A program made the translations under genes and the position numbers. Source: Tenacibaculum larymnensis (GTDB lineage Bacteria; Bacteroidota; Bacteroidia; Flavobacteriales; Flavobacteriaceae). Taken from it: a DNA stretch of 64,000 nt. Shown piece by piece: positions 26,447-38,240 of the stretch. Each line of letters opens with the position of its first letter. Within the stretch, counting starts at the first letter, position 1. The stretch spans positions 1 to 64,000 of the forward strand of contig NZ_JAIWJY010000008.1 in the NCBI RefSeq assembly GCF_028829235.1, given 5' to 3'. The notes beneath the pieces were generated by a model, which saw nothing but the letters and a program-made list of their open reading frames with translations, ran no database searches and was not told the origin of the DNA.

Positions 26447-26788
26447 TTACATTCCGTAAACAGACTCTTTATCAAATTTCTTAACTAGCATGTAGTATAC
26501 AACTGCACGATACTTATTTCTTTCAGACTTTCCAATTCTCTCCATCACTTCTCCAATAGCCTTATCTAATTCTGGTCCATCAGTTAAACCTAATTTTTTC
26601 ATTAAAAAGTTTTTCTTAACTGTTTCTAGTTCTTTAGGATCACTACCTGATACTGTTTCAGCATCATTTTTATAAATAGAAGGTCCCAATCCTTTTGTAA
26701 CAGCAGTTAATAAATCAGTATTAGAACGAATATCTCTATCGTCCATAAATTTTTTATAAAGCGCTACTTTTTCGTCAAATTTACTCAT
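26447..26788 (-). CDS. DUF2853 family protein
   Basis: This 113-residue cytosolic helical protein (KFDEKVALYKKFMDDR, DAETVSGSDPKELETVKKNF, KYRAVVYYMLVKKF) matches my memory of the DUF2853 family, small proteins common in Bacteroidetes and proteobacteria with no assigned role. It has one of the best promoters in the window and its own terminator, so it is likely well expressed. Confidence 0.85.
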   Translation of the reverse strand: MSKFDEKVALYKKFMDDRDIRSNTDLLTAVTKGLGPSIYKNDAETVSGSDPKELETVKKNFLMKKLGLTDGPELDKAIGEVMERIGKSERNKYRAVVYYMLVKKFDKESVYGM

Positions 26789-26828
26789 GATTTTTTGTTT
26801 AAAATTAGATGTTAATTTTTTGTTCTTT

Positions 26829-26859
26829 CAAATATAGAAAAATAATTAACTCTTTCAAA
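26829..26859 (-). promoter_or_regulatory. Promoter of the DUF2853 gene: TTTG-N19-TATATTTG
   Basis: Exact match to both flavobacterial boxes at ideal spacing on the minus strand, ~40 bp from the start codon. Confidence 0.8.
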
Positions 26860-26982
26860 TAACTTAGTGTTAATAAGAAAGAGAGCTTAGTATTGTTAAT
26901 TAAATTGTTGAAAAGAAATAAACATATGGGTAAATAGGTACTGTTCTTGTAGTAACTTTATATAAATTCAAATCTGTAGCCT

Positions 26983-28353
26983 ATGTCATTATCAAAATTT
27001 GAATCCATGTTGAAAACCAATGAGGTATATTTTTTTGATGCTGTAGAATTTGAAACAATTATAGAGCATTATTTAAATATAGGTAAACAGTCGTTGGCAA
27101 AAAAAGCTGTACAGCTAGGTTTGGAGCAGCATCCATCTTCAATTCAATTAAAATTAATGAAAGTAGAAATTTTAATTTTTGAAGATGAATTGCATGAAGC
27201 AATTAAAATGCTATCTAATATTGAAGCTGTTGAACCACACAACGATGAGGTATTTATTCAAAAAGCAATTATCTTATCTAAAAAGAAACAACACACAGAA
27301 GCAATTGCCATTTTAAAAGAGTCTTTACAATACATAGAAGATCCATCTGATGTTTGGTCTATGATAGGTATGGAATACCTATATCTAGATGATTTTGAAA
27401 ATGCACGTTTAAACTTTGCTAAATGTATTGAAGTAGATTACGAAGATTATTCATCGTTATATAACATTGTGTATTGTTTTGATATGCAAGATAGTCATGA
27501 GGATGCGATAAAATTTTTGAACTCATACTTAGATAAAAATCCTTACTGCGAAGTTGCGTGGCATCAATTAGGAAGGCAATATTTTGAGTTAGGTTTGTTT
27601 AAAGAAGCATTAACAGCTTTTGATTATGCAGTATTGATTGATGATAGTTTTATAGGAGGGTATTTAGAGAAAGCTAAATCTTTAGAAGAGTTAAAGAGAT
27701 ATGAGGAAGCTATAGAGAATTATTTAGTAACACTAGAACTAGATGACCCAACAGCTTACGCCTACATAAGAATAGGAGAATGTTACGAAAAACTTGAGAA
27801 CATACAAACAGCAATACACTTTTATAAAAAAGCTGTACATGAAGATCCTCTTTTAGATAGAGGGTGGATTTTGTTAACGAATGCTTGTTATAATCAAGAA
27901 AACTATCAAAAAGCACTGTATTATATTAATAAAGCTATTAATATAGATGAGGCAAACGTTTTGTATTGGAGACGCTATGGCGATATCAATTTAAAACTCA
28001 ATTTTTACGAAGAGTCTGTTAAAGCTTTTAGAACTTGCTTATCATTAGGAGACAGAGAAATTGAAATATATGTTGCGTTGGCAGACCTTCTATTGTTTTT
28101 AGGAGAATTTAATGAAGCTCTTAAAATATTAATTCAAGCAAAGAAAACGTATAAAGAATTTGCAGAAATAGAGTATAGACTTTGTGGGTTATTTATGATT
28201 CTTGGTAAAGAGGAGTATAGTGTAACACATTTAAATAACGCTTTAACTATCGATTTTGAGTATCATACAATTGTAAAAGAGTTGTATCCTTCTGTTTTTG
28301 AGAACAAAAGAATAAAAAAAATTATATCTAATTACGATAAAGCTGTTCAATAA
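26983..28353 (+). CDS. Tetratricopeptide-repeat protein
   Basis: The 456-residue cytosolic protein consists almost entirely of TPR hairpins (for example AWHQLGRQYFELGLFKEALTA, AYIRIGECYEKLENIQTAIH). I count at least nine tandem units. There is no signal peptide or catalytic domain, so it should be a scaffold or chaperone-like adaptor. It stands alone between divergent DUF2853 and convergent symporter genes. Confidence 0.9.
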   Translation: MSLSKFESMLKTNEVYFFDAVEFETIIEHYLNIGKQSLAKKAVQLGLEQHPSSIQLKLMKVEILIFEDELHEAIKMLSNIEAVEPHNDEVFIQKAIILSKKKQHTEAIAILKESLQYIEDPSDVWSMIGMEYLYLDDFENARLNFAKCIEVDYEDYSSLYNIVYCFDMQDSHEDAIKFLNSYLDKNPYCEVAWHQLGRQYFELGLFKEALTAFDYAVLIDDSFIGGYLEKAKSLEELKRYEEAIENYLVTLELDDPTAYAYIRIGECYEKLENIQTAIHFYKKAVHEDPLLDRGWILLTNACYNQENYQKALYYINKAINIDEANVLYWRRYGDINLKLNFYEESVKAFRTCLSLGDREIEIYVALADLLLFLGEFNEALKILIQAKKTYKEFAEIEYRLCGLFMILGKEEYSVTHLNNALTIDFEYHTIVKELYPSVFENKRIKKIISNYDKAVQ

Positions 28354-28390
28354 AGGTTTTTGTGTCTAACATTTGTAAGGATTAATTGTG

Positions 28391-30118
28391 TTAAGAAACA
28401 AACTTCCATATTTTCCTTAAAATTAAAATACAAATTAAGGTGATTATTGAAAGTATTGTAGCAAGAACTATTTCACCATAAATCCAATTTCCAGTGGCGA
28501 ATAAGAAGCTGTAGACACCTATAGTTCCAGTTATAAATCCTACAATTTTATATCCAACATTTTTAAACTTATAATTATCCTCAAAAATAAGATTATCAAA
28601 TTTTTCTAAAGTTTTAGCATCGGTAGGTTGTGTTAAAAGGGTTACAATAATCCAGCCTACTGTAGTAACCAAAACACCAATAATTAATTGCCAATACCCC
28701 GCAATTTGAATAAATGGAGATTCCATTTTTCCATTGATAAAAAAGAAAACAGCAATTATAAAAGATATAGCCATTGCAGCGATTTCACTATACGGGTTAA
28801 TTCTACTCCAAAACCAACGTAAAATAAATAACAGTCCAGTTCCTGCACCTATTTGTAGTAGTAAATCAAAAACTCCTTTGGCAGATTGTAAGTAGAAGGA
28901 AAAAAGAGCGGCACATAACATTAAAACTACAGTTGATATTCTACCAACTACTACCTTTTGCTTTTCAGAAGCATCTTTATTAATAAATCTGCTATAAAAA
29001 TCATTTACAACATATGAGCTACCCCAGTTTAATTGAGTAGAAATTGTACTCATAAAAGCAGCGATTAATGAAGTTAATACAATTCCTAATAAACCTGCTG
29101 GTAAATAGGTCATCATTGCAGCATAAGCCACATCGTGTCCTTGCATTTCAGTAGTTAAACCAGGAAACGCTTGATTCATACTTTCTAAACTTGGAAAAAT
29201 AATTAATGAAGCCAAGCCTACAATAATCCATGGCCAAGGACGTAATGCATAATGCGCAAAATTGAAAAATAAAGTAGCCCATGTAGCATTTTTTTCATCT
29301 TTAGCGGCTAACATGCGTTGTGCAATATAGCCACCTCCACCAGGCTCAGCTCCAGGGTACCAAGTACTCCACCATTGTACAGCGAAAGGAATAATAAATA
29401 AAGTAATTAAAGCTTCTTTGTTTGAAAAATCAGGAAACATTGCTAGTTTATCACTTACGTTTGGGTGCGTTAATAAATTTGAAAGCCCGTCAATTTCTGG
29501 TAAACTAACAATATATATAGTGGCCCAAACAGAACCAATCATAGCAATTAAAAACTGAACAAAATCAGTAAGTAACACACCTTTTAATCCACCTAAAGAA
29601 GAATAAATAACAACAATTATTGAAGAATACAAAAGTGTCTCTTCTTGTGATATTCCTAATAAAATATTAGCAATTTTAGCTCCAGCCAAACAAACCCCAG
29701 CCATTGTAATTACGTTAAAAATTACACCTAAATAAATGGCTCTAAAACCTCTTAAAAAGCTAGCCATTTTACCAGAGTAGCGTAACTCATAAAACTCTAA
29801 ATCGGTAGTTATACCTGATTTTCTCCATAGTTTAGCATAAAAAAATACGGTAAGCATTCCTGTAAGAAGCATTGCCCACCAAACCCAGTTACCTGAAACA
29901 CCATTTTTTCTAACCAATTCGGTAACCAATCCAGGAGTATCTGCAGCAAATGTAGTTGCGACCATAGAAACTCCTAATAACCACCATGGCATGTTTCTTC
30001 CTGATAAAAAGAATTCAGAACTATTCTTACCTGCTGATTTTGAAGCCCAAAGCCCAATAAGTAATGAAAGAATAAAAAATCCGAAAATGATAATGTAATC
30101 AAGAGAGGTTAATAGCAT
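28391..30118 (-). CDS. Sodium:solute symporter family transporter
   Basis: I start it at the ATG at 30118 (MLLTSLDYIIIFGFFIL); an in-frame start 57 bp upstream would add a polar tail. The 575-residue protein has ~14 membrane helices. SSS-family motifs include KSAGKNSSEFFLSGRNMPWW after the first helix, GLKGVLLTDFVQF, GGGGYIAQRMLAAKDE and STISTQLNWGSSYVVNDFYSR. Substrates in this family range from sugars to sialic acid, and I cannot assign one. Confidence 0.92.
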   Translation of the reverse strand: MLLTSLDYIIIFGFFILSLLIGLWASKSAGKNSSEFFLSGRNMPWWLLGVSMVATTFAADTPGLVTELVRKNGVSGNWVWWAMLLTGMLTVFFYAKLWRKSGITTDLEFYELRYSGKMASFLRGFRAIYLGVIFNVITMAGVCLAGAKIANILLGISQEETLLYSSIIVVIYSSLGGLKGVLLTDFVQFLIAMIGSVWATIYIVSLPEIDGLSNLLTHPNVSDKLAMFPDFSNKEALITLFIIPFAVQWWSTWYPGAEPGGGGYIAQRMLAAKDEKNATWATLFFNFAHYALRPWPWIIVGLASLIIFPSLESMNQAFPGLTTEMQGHDVAYAAMMTYLPAGLLGIVLTSLIAAFMSTISTQLNWGSSYVVNDFYSRFINKDASEKQKVVVGRISTVVLMLCAALFSFYLQSAKGVFDLLLQIGAGTGLLFILRWFWSRINPYSEIAAMAISFIIAVFFFINGKMESPFIQIAGYWQLIIGVLVTTVGWIIVTLLTQPTDAKTLEKFDNLIFEDNYKFKNVGYKIVGFITGTIGVYSFLFATGNWIYGEIVLATILSIITLICILILRKIWKFVS

Positions 30119-30229
30119 AGTTTGTTTTATTTGTTGGCTAAAAGTAACCAAATAAAATGAAACGTTAAATTTCAATTAAAAAGCAAAAATGAATTTGTTG
30201 TTTTTTACTTAAAAATGACTAAAATTGAG

Positions 30230-30237
30230 TAAATTTG
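30230..30237 (+). promoter_or_regulatory. -7 box TAAATTTG for pfkA
   Basis: Consensus TAnnTTTG box 11 bp before the ATG at 30249. It overlaps an upstream in-frame TTG that can therefore not be the start. Confidence 0.55.
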
Positions 30238-30248
30238 ATATTCGTTTT

Positions 30249-32248
<2,000 letters not shown>

Positions 32249-32272
32249 AAGCATAAAATATTTTGTAATATT

Positions 32273-32305
32273 GTATTCCCGCTTTTTGCGGGAATACTTT
32301 TTTAA
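32273..32305 (+). terminator. Terminator after gapA
   Basis: GTATTCCCGC/GCGGGAATAC with a 5-nt loop and T run. Confidence 0.9.
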
Positions 32306-32314
32306 ACACTATTT

Positions 32315-32677
32315 ATGGAAATAGCAATTATAGCACATGATGGAATGAAAGCTGAAATGGTTCAGTTTTTAAATGAACACAAAGAAGTTTTACGCCAAAA
32401 AAGTGTTCAGTTAATTTCAACGGGAACAACAGGGGAGAAAGCAGAAAAAGCAGGTTTTGAAGTAACCAAATATTTATCAGGACCTATTGGGGGTGATGCA
32501 CAAATTGCAGGTAGAGTAGCAGAAGGGAAATGTCAAATGGTGTTGTTTTTTAGAGATCCATTAGCAAAACATCCACACGAACCAGATATTTCAATGTTAA
32601 TGCGTTTGTGTGATGTACATGATGTACCGTTAGCTACAAATCCATCGACAGCGGAATTATTAATAAAAGCGATATAA
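32315..32677 (+). CDS. mgsA: Methylglyoxal synthase
   Basis: The 120-residue enzyme converts dihydroxyacetone phosphate to methylglyoxal. IIAHDGMKAEM, STGTTG, GPIGGDAQIAG, the catalytic Asp in FFRDPLAKHPHEPD, and CDVHDVPLATNPSTAE are all intact. It starts ten bases after the gapA terminator, so it either uses its own hidden promoter or depends on read-through. The position suggests a phosphate-release bypass next to glycolytic genes. Confidence 0.95.
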   Translation: MEIAIIAHDGMKAEMVQFLNEHKEVLRQKSVQLISTGTTGEKAEKAGFEVTKYLSGPIGGDAQIAGRVAEGKCQMVLFFRDPLAKHPHEPDISMLMRLCDVHDVPLATNPSTAELLIKAI

Positions 32678-32679
32678 TA

Positions 32680-32712
32680 AAAAATCCACTTTTTGAAAGT
32701 GGATTTTTTATT
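32680..32712. terminator. Bidirectional terminator between mgsA and ridA
   Basis: AAAAATCCACTTT/AAAGTGGATTTTT with a 3-nt loop and A/T runs on both flanks. Confidence 0.88.
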
Positions 32713-32733
32713 TATTCATGTTTTGAAATTGTC

Positions 32734-33114
32734 TTACTTAACAGCAATCATACTAATTTCTACATTTACAAACTTAGGTAAGTTAGCTACTTCAACAGTT
32801 TCGCGAGCAGGAGCAGTAGCATCATCAAAATATTCACCATAAACAGCATTAATTTTTGAAAAGTTATGCATATCAGAAATGAAAATTGAAGTCTTAATAA
32901 CGTTTTCAAAAGTCATTTCAGCAGCAGCTAATACTTCTTTCATGTTTAGCATTACCTGTTTTGTTTCTGCTTCAATAGAATCTAAAACTAATTTACCAGT
33001 TTCAGGATTAATTGCTATTTGACCTGAAGTGTATAAAGTATTTCCGCTAAGTACAGCTTGGTTATATGGCCCAATTGGAGCTGGAGCTTTATCAGTTGTG
33101 ATTATTTTTTTCAT
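32734..33114 (-). CDS. ridA: RidA family reactive imine/enamine deaminase
   Basis: This 126-residue trimeric protein has the RidA motifs APAPIGPYNQAV, SGQIAINPETG, the catalytic Arg in APARETVEVANLPK, and VEISMIAVK. RidA hydrolyses toxic 2-aminoacrylate made by PLP enzymes. It lies 63 bp downstream of lptD on the same strand and may share its transcript. Confidence 0.94.
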   Translation of the reverse strand: MKKIITTDKAPAPIGPYNQAVLSGNTLYTSGQIAINPETGKLVLDSIEAETKQVMLNMKEVLAAAEMTFENVIKTSIFISDMHNFSKINAVYGEYFDDATAPARETVEVANLPKFVNVEISMIAVK

Positions 33115-33177
33115 TCTTGCTTGAGTTTATAAAGTTGTTTGTTTTGTTAAAAAGGAAAAGTTAGATTTTTCTAACTC

Positions 33178-35880
33178 CTAGAATAAAACTCTATCTGGTG
33201 GTTTGTTTTTATCCCATTTTAAGTCGCTTAATACTGAAGATTTTACTCCAATAAAGAAATTATAAGATGAGTTAACACCAAAAGGAGTCCAGTTAAAGTT
33301 GAATCGCCAACTATCTAAATCTCTAGAAAAGTTCAATCTTGTGTATGTAAAAGCGTTGTCTTTGATATCGTAACCAGAAGAAAAACCAACTTTCCATTTT
33401 GGCGAAAGTTCAACATCACCACTAAACATTAATGTGTTATTACCAATTTTACTTTCTAAGCCGTTATCTGTATAGCTCATACTATAAGCTAAATTAAGAG
33501 TCCAAGGTATTTTAGCTCTGTATAGCTCGGTTTCTTTGGTTTCGCTTTCACCTTTTTTATTACCTCTATTGTTAGGAAAGCCATTGGTGGAGCCTATACC
33601 TTCTCCAAAAACATCAGGAGTGTCTTGTGCACCATTACCACTTTTATTATCTGAGTCATCTTTATCATCTTTATTCTTTTCAAAATCTTTACTAGAAATA
33701 GAGTAGTTTGCTGTTACACCCAAATTAGTCATTCTAAGAAGACTACCGTTAAATTTATTTATTCTTTGTCCTTTGCTGTTTACTTGGTATGGATCAAAAG
33801 TAGCATTCATGTTTAAAGCAAGCTTGTCTTTAAAAAGACGTGTACCAGCATTTGCTCTTACTGGAGACCAACGTAAACTATCGGCAGCTATGTTGTAGCT
33901 TGTGCTAAAATTTAAGTTGTTAAGAATCGTGATTTTTTTATCCTCTTCATCACTGTCAGGGTCTTTAGGGGCTACTTTGGCTTCTAAAACATTATTTACC
34001 GAAATACCAATAGAGTTTGAAACTCCACTTCCTGGTGTTCCATAAATACCACCTTCAAAAGGAGAATAGGTTAATAAGTCATTAGGATCAGAGCTTTGAC
34101 GAACTGTTAAATCGTAATCATCAGCAAAATTTGGACGATATCCATATGAAATAGATGGTCTAATCGTATGACGAATGCCTTTTAAACGCCCTTTATTAAT
34201 GGGGAATACACCATAGATATTTGTAGATAATGAAACTCCAAAGTTATACTCATTATAACGAGTAAAACCACTGATAGTGTCATTAACAGCAGTACCAAAA
34301 TTACCATCTTTGTTTACCGCAGTTGGATCGTATCGTTTTTTAATTTGATCAAAGTACCAAACATCTTTATAGTTTACGCTAGGTGATAATGTAAAGTATC
34401 TAAAAGCTTTTAAACTTGTATTTGTACTTAAGTTATGTTGAATCCCTTTTTTTGCTGTTTTAAACATTTTAGAAGTGAAAAACTCGTCATCAGTAGTGTT
34501 AATTTGATATTGACCTTGCATACTATAGTTAAGCCCCATTCGCTGAATAGCATTCTTTTTAACCCCATTTTTACCTGCAAACGGATAAATACGATCCATG
34601 TTAAGTTGTAAAGATGGAAGTGTCATGGTAATGGACTCTGTATTGGTATTTTGTGAATGAGTAGCAGTTACGCTAAGGTTAAAAGGAGTACCTACAAAAT
34701 TTTTATAATATGATATAGATGAACTCAACGTATTATTTAAAAATTGAGAACTATTAAATTCGTTTAAAGACTGACGATAATATTTACTACTTCCTAAATT
34801 AACAGAGGCTGAAAAACGTGAATTTGGACTCGATTTAGCATCCTGACTATGACTCCACCTAAGATTAAAATTTGTAGATTTTTGATAGTTGCTTAAACCA
34901 CGTATACCTTGAATAATATTTTCAAAACGAACGCTAAAATTTCCACTAAACTTATAACGAACATAATAGTTGGAGGAAGCATTTAATCCCCAACTACCAT
35001 TGGTATATAAATCTCCTAACACCGTTAAATCAAAATAGTCGCTTAAAGCAAAGTAGTATCCTCCATTTTGCATAAAAAAACCTTGATTATTACTCTCTCC
35101 CCAAGAAGGAATAATAAAACCAGAGGTTCTTTTATCTGTTAAAGGAAAATAAGCAAAAGGTAAATAAACAGGAGTTGGTACATCTGCCAGTACTAAATTA
35201 CTACCACCAACAATAATTTTTTTACCAGGAACTAGTTTTGCTTTATTTGTTTGAATATAATAATCTGGAATTTTCTTTTTTGAAGTAGTAAAACGTAACC
35301 TTCGCATATATATGGTAGAATCGTTTACCCTTTTTGTTTTCTCTCCGTAAGTAATAATCCCTGCTTGATCAGTTTTAACACCATAAACTAAAGCCTTTTT
35401 AGTTTTAAAGTTAAAAAGGATAGAATCTTGTTCAGATTCTTGTCCACCTTGTTTAAACTGAGGTCTCTGATGATATCCTGTACTATCTTTTATACCTTTA
35501 GCATATACCATATTGTTTTTGTAATCTAGAATAATAATTCCAGCTTTTAATTCAATATCAGTATAGGTTACTTGGGCTTTATTGTATAAGGTAATAGTTT
35601 TGTCTTTGGCGTTTTGTATAGTATAATCTTCAGCATCGTGAGTAATTATACCATCAATTACTTCTTTCGGTTTAATAGAATCGTTAGCAATAGTGTCTCT
35701 TTTTTTGTTAATAAGAGCATTATTTTTTAAACCTATTAAGGTGTCTTTAGGACTAGAAAAAATAGAGTCTTTATTAGGTTTTTGAGGAGTAATGCCTTTC
35801 TTGCCAAATTCTTGCGCATTACTTAATTGAAAACAAAAAAGATAGAAAGCTAAAAGTATGTAAGTTGGATTTGCTCGCAA
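33178..35880 (-). CDS. lptD: LptD-like LPS assembly outer-membrane protein
   Basis: The 900-residue protein has a signal peptide (LSNAQEFG), an OstA-type periplasmic beta-jellyroll (~75-235, with TLYNKAQVTYTDIELKAG and TNKAKLVPGKKI), and a large barrel (~240-900) entered by PVYLPFAYFPLTDKRTSGF. LptD inserts lipopolysaccharide into the outer leaflet. The first codon is TTG at 35880 and I see no ATG alternative nearby. Its promoter reaches into the start of the divergent amidase gene. Confidence 0.88.
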   Translation of the reverse strand: MRANPTYILLAFYLFCFQLSNAQEFGKKGITPQKPNKDSIFSSPKDTLIGLKNNALINKKRDTIANDSIKPKEVIDGIITHDAEDYTIQNAKDKTITLYNKAQVTYTDIELKAGIIILDYKNNMVYAKGIKDSTGYHQRPQFKQGGQESEQDSILFNFKTKKALVYGVKTDQAGIITYGEKTKRVNDSTIYMRRLRFTTSKKKIPDYYIQTNKAKLVPGKKIIVGGSNLVLADVPTPVYLPFAYFPLTDKRTSGFIIPSWGESNNQGFFMQNGGYYFALSDYFDLTVLGDLYTNGSWGLNASSNYYVRYKFSGNFSVRFENIIQGIRGLSNYQKSTNFNLRWSHSQDAKSSPNSRFSASVNLGSSKYYRQSLNEFNSSQFLNNTLSSSISYYKNFVGTPFNLSVTATHSQNTNTESITMTLPSLQLNMDRIYPFAGKNGVKKNAIQRMGLNYSMQGQYQINTTDDEFFTSKMFKTAKKGIQHNLSTNTSLKAFRYFTLSPSVNYKDVWYFDQIKKRYDPTAVNKDGNFGTAVNDTISGFTRYNEYNFGVSLSTNIYGVFPINKGRLKGIRHTIRPSISYGYRPNFADDYDLTVRQSSDPNDLLTYSPFEGGIYGTPGSGVSNSIGISVNNVLEAKVAPKDPDSDEEDKKITILNNLNFSTSYNIAADSLRWSPVRANAGTRLFKDKLALNMNATFDPYQVNSKGQRINKFNGSLLRMTNLGVTANYSISSKDFEKNKDDKDDSDNKSGNGAQDTPDVFGEGIGSTNGFPNNRGNKKGESETKETELYRAKIPWTLNLAYSMSYTDNGLESKIGNNTLMFSGDVELSPKWKVGFSSGYDIKDNAFTYTRLNFSRDLDSWRFNFNWTPFGVNSSYNFFIGVKSSVLSDLKWDKNKPPDRVLF

Positions 35881-35900
35881 TATTATTAATACTATTTTTG
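35870..35900 (+). promoter_or_regulatory. Promoter for the amidase gene: TTTG-N19-TATTTTTG
   Basis: A perfect two-box promoter. The -33 box (35870-35873) lies within the first codons of lptD on the opposite strand. Confidence 0.75.
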
Positions 35901-35952
35901 TGTTATATTTAAAAACTTTGGCGTGCTATTTGAATGCCTATATTTTAAAAAC

Positions 35953-35980
35953 CAAAAATAGTTAAATTTTATTGATGCAA
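35953..35980 (-). promoter_or_regulatory. Promoter for lptD: TTG-N17-TATTTTTG
   Basis: The minus-strand -7 box at 35953-35960 has its -33 TTG at 35978-35980, inside codon 2 of the amidase gene. It interlocks with the plus-strand promoter. Confidence 0.65.
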
Positions 35981-37165
35981 TTCTTAAATTTCCGTAAATA
36001 TAATATCTCCAAATTAAGCTTAATCATTCTAACCTCTTTAACTATTTTATGTGGAGGAATATTATCGGTTTCAGCACAAAAAAAATATACTGTTGTCTTA
36101 GATGCAGGGCATGGGGGGAAAGATCCTGGAAACCTAGGAAATGGTTTTAGAGAAAAAAACATAGCATTAAGAGTAGCACTAGATGTAGGTAAAGAGTTGT
36201 TAACTTCAAAAGATATAGAAGTATTTTATACTCGTAAAAAAGATGTTTTTATAGAGCTACATAATCGCGCTAAAATAGCAAATGATAAGAAAGCAGATTT
36301 ATTTGTGTCTATTCACTGTGATGCTTTTAGAAGACCTGATCCGCACGGAGCAAGTACTTTTGTGTTAGGATTGAGTGGAAATAAAGAGAACTTAGAGATT
36401 GCTAAGAAAGAGAACTCGGTAATTTTATTAGAGGATAATTATAAGCAGAATTATGATTATGATCCTAATTCACCAGAGTCAGTTATTGGATTGTCAGTAC
36501 TACAAGAAGAAAACCTTGAAAATAGTTTAGGAATCGCGGGGTTGGTTCAAAATAACTTTGTAGCAATAAAAAGAAATAATAGAAAGGTAAAGCAAGCAAA
36601 CTTTTTAGTGTTAAGAGAAACTGTTATGCCAAGTGTTTTAATAGAGTTAGGTTTTTTAACTAATAAAAATGAAGGTAAGTATCTAAATTCTAGAAAGGGG
36701 CAAATAAGAATGGCCAAGTCAATAGCTCAAGCAATAAAAAAGTATTTTGAGCGATTAAAGCTAAATACGATTAGCGAAACACTAACAGTTAATGCACCGT
36801 TGGTTGAAAAAGAAGTTTCAAAACCTGTAATAAAGAAAGAGGAACCTAAAAAAGTAGTTAAAAAAGAAACTTCACCAAAGAAAAAAACTACCGAACCAAA
36901 ATCAGTATCAACAGATGTTGTATTTAGAATACAAATAGCAGCGTCTAGAAAAAAACTTTCTACAAGTAGTTTTAAAGGGTTAGAAAACGTTGAGTCTTTA
37001 TTCATAGATGATTACTACAAATATTACTACGGAAATTCACCTAGTTTATCTGGAATAAAGAAGGTTTTGCCTAAGGTAAGAAGTAAAGGGTATAAAGACG
37101 CTTGGGTAGTAGCTTTTAAAAATGGAAAGCGAATTTCAATAAAAGAAGCACTGAAAAACCGTTAA
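35975..37165 (+). CDS. N-acetylmuramoyl-L-alanine amidase
   Basis: I start it at ATG 35975 rather than the adjacent TTG. The 396-residue protein has a signal peptide (ILSVSAQKK) and an Amidase_3 domain (~38-262). The zinc ligands lie in VLDAGHGGKDPG, GFREKNIALR and VSIHCDAFR, and the catalytic Glu in LIELGFLTN. A Lys-rich linker (~285-310) leads to a SPOR-like C-terminal region (~312-390; FRIQIAASRKKL, YKDAWVVAFKNGKRI), which would target septal peptidoglycan. It splits daughter cell walls. mlaD follows. Confidence 0.93.
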   Translation: MQFLNFRKYNISKLSLIILTSLTILCGGILSVSAQKKYTVVLDAGHGGKDPGNLGNGFREKNIALRVALDVGKELLTSKDIEVFYTRKKDVFIELHNRAKIANDKKADLFVSIHCDAFRRPDPHGASTFVLGLSGNKENLEIAKKENSVILLEDNYKQNYDYDPNSPESVIGLSVLQEENLENSLGIAGLVQNNFVAIKRNNRKVKQANFLVLRETVMPSVLIELGFLTNKNEGKYLNSRKGQIRMAKSIAQAIKKYFERLKLNTISETLTVNAPLVEKEVSKPVIKKEEPKKVVKKETSPKKKTTEPKSVSTDVVFRIQIAASRKKLSTSSFKGLENVESLFIDDYYKYYYGNSPSLSGIKKVLPKVRSKGYKDAWVVAFKNGKRISIKEALKNR

Positions 37166-37230
37166 TTTAGAGGTGTTCTATATTTATACTCCCAAAATTA
37201 TTATTATTTTCGCTCGTATAAATATATTCT

Positions 37231-38196
37231 ATGTCTAAAGAACTAAAAACAGGAATTGTTGCTGTCGTTGTTATTGCGCTATTTATTTGGGGTTATAACT
37301 TCCTAAAAGGACAAGATTTGTTCAGTGCTAATGCAAGGCACTTTTTTGTAGAGTACAATAATATTAATGGTCTTAACGAAGCTAGCTCTGTTACCATTAA
37401 TGGCTTGAAAGTAGGAAAAGTAGATGAAATTAGATTCAATGATAATCCAGATAAAAAAGGAAACTTAATTGTTAAAATTTCATTAGATACCGACTTTAAT
37501 TTCTCAAAAAATAGTATTGCTAAGATTTACTCAGCAAGCTTAATGGGAGGTCAAAATTTAGCAATCGTACCTAAATATGATGGAGAAATAGCCAAGTCAG
37601 GAGATTATTTAAAAGGAGAGGTCGAGTCAGATATATTTTCATCAGTAGGTGAAAAGTTAAACCCTATTCAAGCAAAACTAGAAAATGTTTTAGTAGGAGC
37701 AGATTCTTTGTTAATAGGATTTAATCAAGTATTAGACGAAAAATCTCGTCAAAGTTTAAACAGAAGTATTTTAGGTTTAGAAGGAACTATTTCTGATGTT
37801 CGTAAAACATTATCTTCTGTAAATTCATTATTAGCAGATAATAAAGGAAACTTAAATGCTACCTTAGCAAATACCAAAAAGATAACCGACAATTTTTCTA
37901 AAGTATCTGATGATTTAGCAAAAGCTAATTTAGGAGAATCAGTAAAAAAACTAGAAGCTACTTTAGCAAATGTTAATGGTTTATTAGCTAAAATGAAGTC
38001 AGGAAAAGGAACTCTAGGGAAGTTAATGACTGATGAGAAAATGTATACAAATCTTACTAATGCTTCAAAAGAGTTAGAAGAGCTTCTAAGAGAAATGAAG
38101 CTAAACCCAAAACGTTTTGTACACTTCTCATTATTTGGGAAAAAAGCAAAGCCGTATAACGAAGAGAATAATACCAAAAATGTAAGTAATAAATAA
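37231..38196 (+). CDS. mlaD: MlaD family phospholipid-transport protein
   Basis: The 321-residue protein has an N-terminal membrane anchor (~6-25) and one MCE domain (~38-118; SSVTINGLKVGKVDEIRF, SLMGGQNLAIVP). A long helical region follows (~130-300) and ends in a basic tail. MlaD carries phospholipids across the periplasm for the Mla ABC transporter. No mlaE or mlaF is in the window. It follows the cell-wall amidase by 65 bp. Confidence 0.9.
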   Translation: MSKELKTGIVAVVVIALFIWGYNFLKGQDLFSANARHFFVEYNNINGLNEASSVTINGLKVGKVDEIRFNDNPDKKGNLIVKISLDTDFNFSKNSIAKIYSASLMGGQNLAIVPKYDGEIAKSGDYLKGEVESDIFSSVGEKLNPIQAKLENVLVGADSLLIGFNQVLDEKSRQSLNRSILGLEGTISDVRKTLSSVNSLLADNKGNLNATLANTKKITDNFSKVSDDLAKANLGESVKKLEATLANVNGLLAKMKSGKGTLGKLMTDEKMYTNLTNASKELEELLREMKLNPKRFVHFSLFGKKAKPYNEENNTKNVSNK

Positions 38197-38240
38197 GCTT
38201 ACGTTTTTATAAACCTAACAAACTTAATAATTAAAGAACG

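Noticed and set aside
30225..30248. TTG start for pfkA
   Set aside because: It lies upstream of the -7 box and gives an unusual N-terminal extension.
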